Source: JADJLQ01 sp964405735
GTDB lineage: Bacteria > Bacteroidota > Bacteroidia > Chitinophagales > Saprospiraceae
NCBI GenBank assembly: GCA_964405735.1
Contig: CAYOPD010000008.1
Location: 6,261 to 70,260, forward strand
Length of the DNA: 64,000 bases
Reading direction: 5' to 3'
Position numbers and translations under genes: made by a program. How positions within the stretch are numbered: position 1 is the stretch's first letter; each line of letters begins with the position of its first letter. This document shows, piece after piece, positions 52,223 through 60,000 of the stretch. Below the pieces are notes generated by a model. That model was not told the origin of the DNA and did not search any database. It was given only the letters and a program-made list of their open reading frames with translations.

Positions 52223-52870
52223 TTGGAAATACGCGTAGCCATATTCGAAGACAACAAACTGGTGCGGGACGCCCTGGCGGCCATTCTGAACGGGACCAAA
52301 GGTTATCTTTGCTGCGGTTCATTTGCCAACGGAGACCAGTGGGATATCCACATACAGGTTTCGAGGCCGGATGTGGTCTTGATGGATATTGAAATGCCCG
52401 GTTTGAACGGCATCGAACTCACCCAAAAAATAAAACTGAAATATCCGGATATCAAGATCCTTATCCAGACGGTTTTTGCCGATAACGACAAGATCTTCAA
52501 AGCGCTCTGTGCCGGCGCATCCGGATACATTCTCAAAAACGATGCCCCACATAAATACCTAGAAGCCATCAACGAAATATTCAATGGCGGGGCACCGATG
52601 AGTTCGACGATTGCCAGGAAAGTCATGGGCTTTTTCACTTCCAAAAACATCATTCTGGTCCAGCCGGAAAACCAGGATTACCGGCTCAGCGACCGAGAAA
52701 AAGAAATCCTGCGTATGATGGTTGATGGTCAGGATTTCAGCCAGATCGCCCAAAAGGCTTTTATTAGTTACGAAACAGTCCGAACACATGTCAAAAGGAT
52801 TTATAAAAAACTGCATGTGGCCTGCCGGACAGAGGCCATTTTGAAGGCGGTTCAACAGGGGATATTCTGA
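52223..52870 (+). CDS. NarL/LuxR-type response regulator
   Basis: 215 aa. Starts with TTG at 52223 (encoded as Met; LEIRVAIFEDN), since no ATG precedes the receiver core. Acidic pocket E9-D10, phospho-acceptor D55 (VVLMDIEMPGLNG), and K at ILKNDAPHKY. The C-terminal LuxR HTH (~150-210): LSDREKEILRMMVDGQDFSQIAQKAFISYETVRTHVKRIYKKLHV. Cognate to the upstream HisKA_3 kinase, 45 bp away. Possible target genes include the lipoprotein gene 327 bp downstream, but no operator was identified. Confidence 0.95.
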   Translation: MEIRVAIFEDNKLVRDALAAILNGTKGYLCCGSFANGDQWDIHIQVSRPDVVLMDIEMPGLNGIELTQKIKLKYPDIKILIQTVFADNDKIFKALCAGASGYILKNDAPHKYLEAINEIFNGGAPMSSTIARKVMGFFTSKNIILVQPENQDYRLSDREKEILRMMVDGQDFSQIAQKAFISYETVRTHVKRIYKKLHVACRTEAILKAVQQGIF

Positions 52871-53197
52871 TTTGCTGCATGGATAGGCAGACCTGACTCT
52901 TTACACCTTCGTTTACCAAATCGTCTAAATTGCCATATTTTAAGTTTTTCAGCCTTCCGGAAGCAGGCTAAAAGCGGAATGCAACGTGTAAAATTGATTA
53001 TTTAAGGGACAATTGATTCAATGGCTACACTTCATATATGATCAATACCACCGACCAGGGAATGGTCAAAATTACCCCAATGAGGTATTCTATGAAAATG
53101 TACCAATCCATAAATTTATTCTGTTCAAAACTTTATCTAACAGAAATCACAATACCGCCACTATAAAACTCTAATTTATTAATAAAAAAATTAATTT
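52871..53197. other. Intergenic region, no gene seen
   Basis: 327 bp, AT-rich near its 3' end. Upstream of a lipoprotein gene. There is no clear -7 box, no hairpin with T-run, and no reading frame with plausible coding content. Confidence 0.5.
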
Positions 53198-54271
53198 ATG
53201 AAAAGATCATTTTTTATCCCCGCTATCCTCATGGTCATCATGCTTGCCTGTTCCAAAGACGCCGTCGACAGCGATTCTCAGGCCCTGGAACAACGCGGCA
53301 ACGACAACCACAAAATCTGGAAACTGGAAAAGGCGGGTCAAGATTGGAATTATATGCTTACCAATGGCTTTCAAAGCACCGGATTCAATTTTGTTGAGTA
53401 TGTATATGGTTGTTCAAGACCGTTTGGAAGGGTAAAATCAGGCCATTTGTATGTTGAAGAGAATGATGTGACTTACTGGGACATCAGTTTCACCAATACT
53501 TATAATGACAATTTCAAAGTGGAGACGGAGCAATCTGTAGTAAACGGAGATGAAGTGGTGCGTACATTTTTATATGATTCTGATCATAAGTGGATTGGTA
53601 TTCAAACTGAAGTCAATGGTGAGATTATTGAAGATGAATTAGAAATAGGGCCAGGAGGCCAGGTAAGAAGCTATACGAGCGGCGGGGTAAGGACAGAATA
53701 CGTATGGAAAGCGAACAATGTAACTATGGTCAAAACCTATATCCTGCCGGTTGAAGCACAATCTACAATTGAAAAGTCACTGGGGTACCATCAATTGGGC
53801 TTTAATAAAGCTTCCAGAAATTCTGCACAAAAACAAATAAAAAGATCGATGAACCACTTCATGATATCTAACAATAATAAAGGTTCGTTCAGGAGTAAAA
53901 ACTCAGTAGATGAGTGGATTTTGGTTTTTGTTGAAGAACAAAAGGTCGATCTTAAGGTGGTTCAACCCTATTCTTCCGTTGCAGCAGCTTATCCGGGCAC
54001 CTGCGTAGATGGAGGCTATTTAAATTTACCTAAAAACCTGATAATAAATTGGCAGGGTTATCCGGTCAATGAAGATGGTTCGTATGGAGAGGTCGCCTAC
54101 TGGATTAAATACAATTCCTATAAAGTAAAAGACAATCTTCCTCAGAAAGGAACCTATTCCGCTTTTTATGCAGACTATGAGCTGGATGAAGACGGAAATT
54201 ATCTGGATTCCAACGAACAGGGGACTATTTATTGGAAATATGTATCCGGATGCAATGAAATGAGCCATTGA
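53198..54271 (+). CDS. Lipoprotein of unknown function
   Basis: 357 aa with signal peptide and lipobox IMLAC (Cys18). The mature part is soluble, Tyr/Asn-rich, mostly beta by residue pattern; the final third has several YxxDYELDEDGNY-type acidic stretches. I recognise no domain. It directly follows the kinase-regulator pair (327 bp) in the same orientation. Confidence 0.8.
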   Translation: MKRSFFIPAILMVIMLACSKDAVDSDSQALEQRGNDNHKIWKLEKAGQDWNYMLTNGFQSTGFNFVEYVYGCSRPFGRVKSGHLYVEENDVTYWDISFTNTYNDNFKVETEQSVVNGDEVVRTFLYDSDHKWIGIQTEVNGEIIEDELEIGPGGQVRSYTSGGVRTEYVWKANNVTMVKTYILPVEAQSTIEKSLGYHQLGFNKASRNSAQKQIKRSMNHFMISNNNKGSFRSKNSVDEWILVFVEEQKVDLKVVQPYSSVAAAYPGTCVDGGYLNLPKNLIINWQGYPVNEDGSYGEVAYWIKYNSYKVKDNLPQKGTYSAFYADYELDEDGNYLDSNEQGTIYWKYVSGCNEMSH

Positions 54272-54532
54272 CAGACTGGCTGGAAAAGATACAAACCAAA
54301 CAACCAAGCATATTTCAGACGAGAGCATTACGAGAACACTTGGAATGTGTGCCTTCGTTATAAAACATTGGAGCCATGGTTCCGGCAGCCCCGGGTTCAT
54401 CCCTTAATCCTCAGGATAACCTGAAGGGGATTTTCCTGATCAAGGGGGGCTGCCCGAGGGCCACGAGGAGTTGAAGATCCTAAAGGACCAGTATATTTTA
54501 TTATCTTCAATTCAACAAAACCATTGACTCCA

Positions 54533-56521
54533 ATGAAAGGAAAATACATCGCCTCGCTGGCGCTTTGGTACGGGTTCTCCCTGTCAGCCCAATCCAACTG
54601 GGCCGCGGAAAAATGCCTGGAACTGAAAAACATCACTGCGGTCTCCGCGTCTCCCGATGGCTCCAAAGTATTGTATGCAGTGCGTGAAGCAATAATGACC
54701 GCCGACCGCAGTGAATACATCAACCAGGTCTGGATGACAGATGTCAAAAGCGGGAAACAAATTCAATTGACCCGGGGAGATAAAAATTCAGGCCAGCCGG
54801 CATGGAGCCCCGATGGCCAATGGATCAGTTTTGTTTCCAACCGGGATGGGAAAAACAATCTTTATTTATTGCCGGTAGCCGGTGGGGAGGCCGAAAAGGT
54901 TACGGATGTAAAGTCCGGGATTGGCATTTACAAATGGAGCCCCGATGGCCGTTCAGTGGCCTGTATCCTGGCAGACTCCGCGACCCGGGAGGATGAAAAA
55001 AAAATAAAAGCCAAAGAAGACTGGTATTACAAGGATGAAAATATAAAACAAAACCGTCTCTACATCCTGAAACTGGATCTCAAAGATTCGGCCGGAGCCA
55101 GGGTAATGAAAAAACTGACCGAACAGCATTTTAATGTCAACGCCTTTGACTGGAGCCCGGATGGAAAACTAATTGCCTTCAGCCATGGGAAAAGCCCCGA
55201 AGTCAACGACAATGTATACAGCGATATATCCATGGTAAACGTAGAGACCGGCGAACTAAAAAAGATAGCGGCTACAGGAGCCGGAGAAAACAATCCATTA
55301 TTTAGCCCGGACGGGAAGCAGTTGGCCTACGCCAGCACCACTGATCCCGTGGACTGGTCCGGCCCTGAACATATCCGGATTGTTTCCTTGTCAGACGGAA
55401 AGAACTGGAAACTCAAAACCTCACCGGATGAAAATGCTTCCCTGATCGGCTGGACAGGAGACGGCCAGTCAGTCATAATCAGTGAGTCAAATAAAACCAT
55501 GAATTCAGTCTACCTCCTTTCTGTGGATGGAAAGTCTTTAAAAGAATGGAATGCAGGCAGTCATATGTACTTAAGTACTGCAAACCTCAATAAAAAAGGA
55601 GACCATCTGGCCTTTGTGCTACAGAATACCAATACCCTGCCCCAGGCCTATGTCAGCGGCATCCAGGAGTACAAACCTGTGCTGGTTTCCAGCATCAATG
55701 AGCCCTGGACGTCCAAATCTTTGCCGAGAACCGAGGTGGTTCGCTGGAAGTCAAAAGACGGCAAAGAGATTGAAGGCCTGCTTACTTATCCGTTGAATTA
55801 CAGGGCCGGTCAAAAAGTGCCTTTTCTTTTAAACGTACACGGTGGGCCGGCGGGTGTTTTTCAACAGACCTGTATAGCTTCTAATCAATCGGTATATCCA
55901 TTGGCGGCCTTGGCTGAAAATGGTTTTGCGATCCTGAGGCCAAATCCCCGTGGATCCTCAGGTTATGGAGCGGATTTTCGAATGGCCAACAGGAAGGACT
56001 GGGGTGGTATGGATTATGAAGATCTCATGGCCGGAGTCGATGAAGTGATCCGGATGGGCCTGGCCGATACCTCCCGAATGGGTGTAATGGGCTGGAGTTA
56101 TGGTGGATTTATGAGCAGTTGGATCGTTGGCCATACCCACCGGTTTAAGGCAGCCAGTATCGGGGCCCCGGTGGTGGATCTTGCGCATCAAAATCTGACC
56201 GATGATATTGAAGGCTTTTTACCATCCTATTTTAAATCGGATCCCTGGAATGACTGGAGCCTTTATGATGCCCATTCTCCGCTCCGGTTTGTGCAAAATG
56301 TAAAGACGCCCGTCCTGCTTCAACACGGAGAGGCCGATCAACGCGTACCATTCAGCAACGCAGTGATGTTTTACAATGCCTTGCGCAGACGGGACGTGCC
56401 GGTCCGCCTGCTGGCCCTGCCCCGGCAACCGCACGGGCCCCAGGAGCCGAAAATGGTTCTGAAGACCTTACAGAGTAATGCGGAGTGGTTTGATCAGTAT
56501 TTATTGAATAGGAAGTCGTAG
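54533..56521 (+). CDS. S9-family prolyl oligopeptidase / acylaminoacyl-peptidase
   Basis: 662 aa from the ATG at 54533, which opens a signal peptide (MKGKYIASLALWYGFSLSAQ). Residues ~30-390 form a WD40-like propeller (AWSPDGQWISFVSNRDG, KWSPDGRSVACIL, DWSPDGKLIAFSH). The C-terminal alpha/beta hydrolase shows the triad: Ser in GVMGWSYGGFMSSW, Asp in LQHGEADQRVPF, His in LPRQPHGPQEP. It cleaves peptides in the periplasm. Confidence 0.96.
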   Translation: MKGKYIASLALWYGFSLSAQSNWAAEKCLELKNITAVSASPDGSKVLYAVREAIMTADRSEYINQVWMTDVKSGKQIQLTRGDKNSGQPAWSPDGQWISFVSNRDGKNNLYLLPVAGGEAEKVTDVKSGIGIYKWSPDGRSVACILADSATREDEKKIKAKEDWYYKDENIKQNRLYILKLDLKDSAGARVMKKLTEQHFNVNAFDWSPDGKLIAFSHGKSPEVNDNVYSDISMVNVETGELKKIAATGAGENNPLFSPDGKQLAYASTTDPVDWSGPEHIRIVSLSDGKNWKLKTSPDENASLIGWTGDGQSVIISESNKTMNSVYLLSVDGKSLKEWNAGSHMYLSTANLNKKGDHLAFVLQNTNTLPQAYVSGIQEYKPVLVSSINEPWTSKSLPRTEVVRWKSKDGKEIEGLLTYPLNYRAGQKVPFLLNVHGGPAGVFQQTCIASNQSVYPLAALAENGFAILRPNPRGSSGYGADFRMANRKDWGGMDYEDLMAGVDEVIRMGLADTSRMGVMGWSYGGFMSSWIVGHTHRFKAASIGAPVVDLAHQNLTDDIEGFLPSYFKSDPWNDWSLYDAHSPLRFVQNVKTPVLLQHGEADQRVPFSNAVMFYNALRRRDVPVRLLALPRQPHGPQEPKMVLKTLQSNAEWFDQYLLNRKS

Positions 56522-56686
56522 AGGGTGGTTGGTGACAGGCCCTGAAACCCACTAATTAACTGGACGGGCCTTAACCATTTTAGTTTATACCCTAACTTTA
56601 AAAGATGCCATCTTTTGAATCTTTGTATGCCAAATCACCCTTTAACCAGACAACCTTTTGAACCCGGAGGGGTCGAAAACGATTAA

Positions 56687-56743
56687 CCGGAGGCGCAGCC
56701 TCCGGGGTTAACCCCTTGTATCACGCGACCCCGAAGTGGGTCG
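56687..56743. repeat. GC-rich palindromes upstream of the DinB-like gene
   Basis: CCGGAGGC-GCA-GCCTCCGG (56687-56705) is a perfect 8-bp stem with a 3-nt loop. It is followed by CGACCC...GGGTCG (56726-56743), and a GGGGTCG at 56670 could pair with the same CGACCCC. REP-like composition. Confidence 0.6.
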
Positions 56744-56751
56744 AATAGGAT

Positions 56752-56759
56752 TACCTTTG
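56752..56759 (+). promoter_or_regulatory. Possible -7 box (TACCTTTG)
   Basis: TACCTTTG lies 19 bp before the ATG at 56779 of the exported DinB-like gene. No TTG at proper spacing. Low confidence. Confidence 0.25.
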
Positions 56760-56778
56760 TAGGACCCAAACACGTTGC

Positions 56779-57384
56779 ATGAAAAAATACATCGCTTTCC
56801 TGTTTTCCATCCTCCTTGGTCAGCTTGCTTTCGCCCAAAGCCTCACCAAAGACGAGCGAAAGGAAGCCCTTGAATTTATCGATTGGACCACTAAAGAATT
56901 AAAAAAGAGCCTGAAGGGCTTGTCCACTGCGCAGTTGAATTTCCATCCTGCCCCGGACGCCTGGTCACCGCTGGAATGTTTATACCATATCGCGTATTCT
57001 GAAAAAGCCCTGAGAGCTTCCCTCGATATGGCCCTCCAGGCCCCGGCCGACTCCGCCACCAAAGCGCGGTTGACGACCACCGACCTCCAGGTCAAAAACA
57101 ACATCATGGACCGGAGCAGCAAATTCAAAACCGCCACTCCATTTGAACCCCTCAATACGGGCTTTAAATCCTTTGACGAAGCCTGGGCGGTTTTTGAAGA
57201 AAACAGGAAGTCCCTGGTGGACCTGATCAAAAATACCGAACTTGATTTTCGCAACCACATCGTTAGCCGGGCTTTTGGCAGGATGGACGCTTACCAGTTT
57301 GTGCTGTTCATTGCCGGGCATTCCAACCGGCATACCCAGCAGATTGAAGAAGCCAAGGGGATTGCGGGGTATCCTAAGAAGTAG
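56779..57384 (+). CDS. Exported DinB-family protein
   Basis: 201 aa with signal peptide (MKKYIAFLFSILLGQLAFAQ), then the DinB four-helix fold: AWSPLECLYHIAYSE (His) and late FIAGHSNRHTQQIEEA (two His). The export signal makes this unlike cytoplasmic DinB thiol-transferases; the role is unknown. The GH29 gene follows 55 bp downstream. Confidence 0.93.
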   Translation: MKKYIAFLFSILLGQLAFAQSLTKDERKEALEFIDWTTKELKKSLKGLSTAQLNFHPAPDAWSPLECLYHIAYSEKALRASLDMALQAPADSATKARLTTTDLQVKNNIMDRSSKFKTATPFEPLNTGFKSFDEAWAVFEENRKSLVDLIKNTELDFRNHIVSRAFGRMDAYQFVLFIAGHSNRHTQQIEEAKGIAGYPKK

Positions 57385-57439
57385 TTTGAAGGGGGGTTCC
57401 TGAAATTTCGGAATTCGGTATTGCTTAAATAAAAACAAA

Positions 57440-58897
57440 ATGAAAAAATACCTGATAACTATCCTGTTTTGCATGATGGCAACCCTTTTCCTGTTTGCTC
57501 AATCACAACCGCAAACCTCAGCCCGTTTCCAAGCCACCTGGGAATCCCTGAATAACTATAAAGTGCCGGACTGGGTGCAGGATGCCAAATTCGGGGTGTT
57601 TATTCATTGGGGTGTCTATTCGGTACCGGCCTTTGGCAATGAATGGTATCCCAGAAATATGTACAGAAAAGAGACCAAAGAATACCGGCATCATTTAAAT
57701 ACGTATGGACCACTTGATCAGTTTGGTTATAAGGATTTTATTCCCTTGTTTAAAGCGGAGAAATTTAATGCGGAGGCCTGGGTAGATTTATTTGTAAAAT
57801 CCGGTTTTAAATATATTGTTCCCGTGGCGGAACACCACGATGGTTTTTGTATGTATAAATCGGCCCTGACCAAATGGAACGCCGCGGAAATGGGCCCGAA
57901 AAAAGATATTGTGGGAGAGTTGGCCAAGGCAGCGCGTAAAGCAGGGCTGGTATTTGGAGTCTCTTCCCACCGCATTGAACACTGGTGGTATTTCAACGCC
58001 GGGAAAAAATATCCCTCTGATGTTCTGAACGGTCAGTTTGATGATTTTTACGGCCCGGCCCGGGAAAATCATGAAACCATGTCCCCCGAGTTCATGAATG
58101 ACTGGCTTCTGCGCAATATCGAACTGGTAAACAATTACCAGCCGCAGTTATTCTGGTTTGACTGGTGGATTGAACAGCCCGCTCTCGAACCTTATCGTAA
58201 AAGCTTTGCATCCTTTTATTACAACAAAGGGCTGGAATGGAACAAAGGGGTGGTCATCAACTTTAAAAATGAGTCTTTTCCGGGCAATTCAGCGGTGCTG
58301 GACATTGAAAGGGGCAAGCTTAAAGATATCCGTGAACAACCCTGGCAAACCGACGATGCCATTGGTTACAAATCCTGGGGATACATCACCAACGACAGTT
58401 TTAAGTCGGTCAAATACCTGGTTAACAACCTGGCTGATATTGTGAGTAAAAACGGCCACCTATTATTAAACATTGGACCCCGGTCGGATGGCACTATCCC
58501 TGAGGAGCAACAGTCGATTTTACGGGGTGTGGGAGACTGGTTAAAAATAAACGGGGAAGCCATCTATGGTACCCGCCCCTGGAAGGTATTTGGCGAAGGG
58601 CCTACCCAGATTGCCGGCGGATCCTTCAGTGACGCAAAGGACAAGCCTTTTACTGCGGAAGACATCCGGTACACAACCCGGGGAGAAATACTCTATGCCA
58701 TTGCGTTGGATAAACCGGTTCGTCCCCTGAATATGAAACAGCTTGCCCTGGGCAAGGTCAATAAAATAAAATCCATTGAATTATTGGGCAGCATGCTTGC
58801 AGTGAACTGGACGCAGGCTCAGGAAGGCCTGATGATTCAGCCGGCCAGTTCTTATCCGGTCGATCATGCCGTAGTGTATAAAATGCAGTTTGATTAA
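57440..58897 (+). CDS. GH29 alpha-L-fucosidase
   Basis: 485 aa with signal peptide (MKKYLITILFCMMATLFLFAQ). GH29 signatures: KFGVFIHWGVYSVPAFGNEWYP, AEHHDGFCMYKS, and the nucleophile Asp in QLFWFDWWIEQP; LLLNIGPRSDGTIPEEQQ is the conserved end of the barrel. A C-terminal beta domain follows. It removes alpha-L-fucose from host or algal glycans. Confidence 0.96.
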   Translation: MKKYLITILFCMMATLFLFAQSQPQTSARFQATWESLNNYKVPDWVQDAKFGVFIHWGVYSVPAFGNEWYPRNMYRKETKEYRHHLNTYGPLDQFGYKDFIPLFKAEKFNAEAWVDLFVKSGFKYIVPVAEHHDGFCMYKSALTKWNAAEMGPKKDIVGELAKAARKAGLVFGVSSHRIEHWWYFNAGKKYPSDVLNGQFDDFYGPARENHETMSPEFMNDWLLRNIELVNNYQPQLFWFDWWIEQPALEPYRKSFASFYYNKGLEWNKGVVINFKNESFPGNSAVLDIERGKLKDIREQPWQTDDAIGYKSWGYITNDSFKSVKYLVNNLADIVSKNGHLLLNIGPRSDGTIPEEQQSILRGVGDWLKINGEAIYGTRPWKVFGEGPTQIAGGSFSDAKDKPFTAEDIRYTTRGEILYAIALDKPVRPLNMKQLALGKVNKIKSIELLGSMLAVNWTQAQEGLMIQPASSYPVDHAVVYKMQFD

Positions 58898-58915
58898 CAA
58901 GGGGCGTTAAATAAA

Positions 58916-58943
58916 AAAGCCGCTCCATCACGGAAGCGGCTTT
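58916..58943. terminator. Bidirectional intrinsic terminator
   Basis: AAAGCCGCT / AGCGGCTTT form a 9-bp stem (58916-58924, 58935-58943) with a small loop, with A-rich and T-rich flanks on both sides. It lies between the convergent GH29 and DUF4397 genes, as expected for shared termination. Confidence 0.8.
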
Positions 58944-58962
58944 AGTTGTTCGAAAAGGGTAA

Positions 58963-59640
58963 TTATTTATTTACAATGATTTCCGCTCCGAGCGCCTGGG
59001 CTCCATCTGCGGTCAGAAATCCTTTGGCAAACACGGTATAGATTTTACCGGCCTGCAGGTTGATGGGATCAAGATCCAGGGCCACGGTCTGCGTGCCGGC
59101 TACCCGGACTTCGAGATCATAAGTGCCTGCATCGAGTGGAGTGAAGGCAGTGCCCACCTTGAAAGGGGTGTTTGGAAAAACCACCGCGCCGCCATCCACA
59201 GCGATATCTACAGCCGGAGCATTGGGCGAAAGATGGATAAAACGGACATGAGCCTTGCCGGATGCAGGAGTGCTCAGTTCATCGGCCACCACGACAGCTG
59301 AAATCTTCGACACGGAGTCAATAGCAAACACGCTGTAGCTCTTGTCTTGTTCCAGGGTCACATTGGCATTGATCACAGTAGTAGGGGTCCCCGCAACGTT
59401 TATTTTGAAGTTGCGGGAGCCTGCGTTCACTTTCAGGTATCCGGTGTTCTGCGGATAGGTAAGGGCGGATGTATTTTGTTTTACATCATCCACCAGGAGG
59501 TCGACTCCCGGAGCGTCAGGGGAAGCATGAATGACCAGGACATTTGCCTGTGCAATGTCCTCGTCTTTCGAACAGGAGGATAATAAAACAGCTGCCGTCA
59601 ATAATATGGCCGGAGCAAAAGCCAGGATACGATTTTTCAT
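58963..59640 (-). CDS. DUF4397 lipoprotein
   Basis: 225 aa counting from the ATG at 59640, which gives a lipobox LLSSC (Cys ~24). Two DUF4397 Ig-like repeats: ANVLVIHASPDAPGVDLLVDD and VRFIHLSPNAPAVDIAVDGG, each ending with a yTvfa-like strand (YSVFAIDS; YTVFAKG). The family is extracellular or outer-membrane anchored with unknown role. The upstream region holds a strong inverted repeat (59689-59724) that could be an operator. Confidence 0.95.
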   Translation of the reverse strand: MKNRILAFAPAILLTAAVLLSSCSKDEDIAQANVLVIHASPDAPGVDLLVDDVKQNTSALTYPQNTGYLKVNAGSRNFKINVAGTPTTVINANVTLEQDKSYSVFAIDSVSKISAVVVADELSTPASGKAHVRFIHLSPNAPAVDIAVDGGAVVFPNTPFKVGTAFTPLDAGTYDLEVRVAGTQTVALDLDPINLQAGKIYTVFAKGFLTADGAQALGAEIIVNK

Positions 59641-59688
59641 GATCTGAAGTTTTTGTGTTATTTGATCAATCAAACGGAGTATCTGGTG

Positions 59689-59724
59689 TTTTGTTTAACT
59701 TTTAAACAAAAAAGTTAAACAAAA
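59689..59724. promoter_or_regulatory. 15-bp perfect inverted repeat, probable operator of the DUF4397 gene
   Basis: TTTTGTTTAACTTTT (59689-59703) and AAAAGTTAAACAAAA (59710-59724) are exact reverse complements around 6 bases. A further half-site-like AATTTAACTTTTG follows at 59731-59743. It sits 49-84 bp upstream of the DUF4397 start, in the promoter zone. Such GTTTAAC half-sites are reminiscent of MerR-type light/stress operators of Bacteroidota, but that is a recollection, not a demonstration. Confidence 0.6.
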
Positions 59725-59926
59725 TATTGAAATTTAACTTTTGTCCTAAATTGAGAAGGCAAAAAGGCAAACCTCAAATTTGTATCAAGTAATTGATTTA
59801 CAGCTTTTTGAATAAATTTAAACTTCAATACGTTCTTCAAAGCCTTCCAGTTCAATGGAAAGGGCTAAGTCATTTTTTCTGGGGTATATGGATGTTTATT
59901 TCCAACATGAAGCCATTCATCAGTCT

Positions 59927-59975
59927 GGGGCTAAAGCCCCAATTCTCATTAGATATTGGTAAGGCGTTTCCGCCT
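59927..59975. repeat. REP-like palindromes near the PQQ dehydrogenase 3' end
   Basis: GGGGCTAAAGCCCC (59927-59940) and AGGCG-TTTC-CGCCT (59962-59975) lie within 75 bp after the PQQ dehydrogenase stop. On the minus strand they might act in 3'-end formation; similar elements recur at 28148 and 56687. Confidence 0.5.
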
Positions 59976-60000
59976 GCCCAAAGCGGACTCGCTTACTTAA

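Larger units (their letters stand above)
59641..60000. other. Intergenic region with regulatory inverted repeat and REP-like palindromes
   Basis: 360 bp without a gene. It contains the TTTTGTTTAACTTTT inverted repeat (59689-59724) near the DUF4397 start and, near the other end, GGGGCTAAAGCCCC (59927-59940) plus AGGCG-TTTC-CGCCT (59962-59975) just past the PQQ dehydrogenase stop. Confidence 0.7.
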
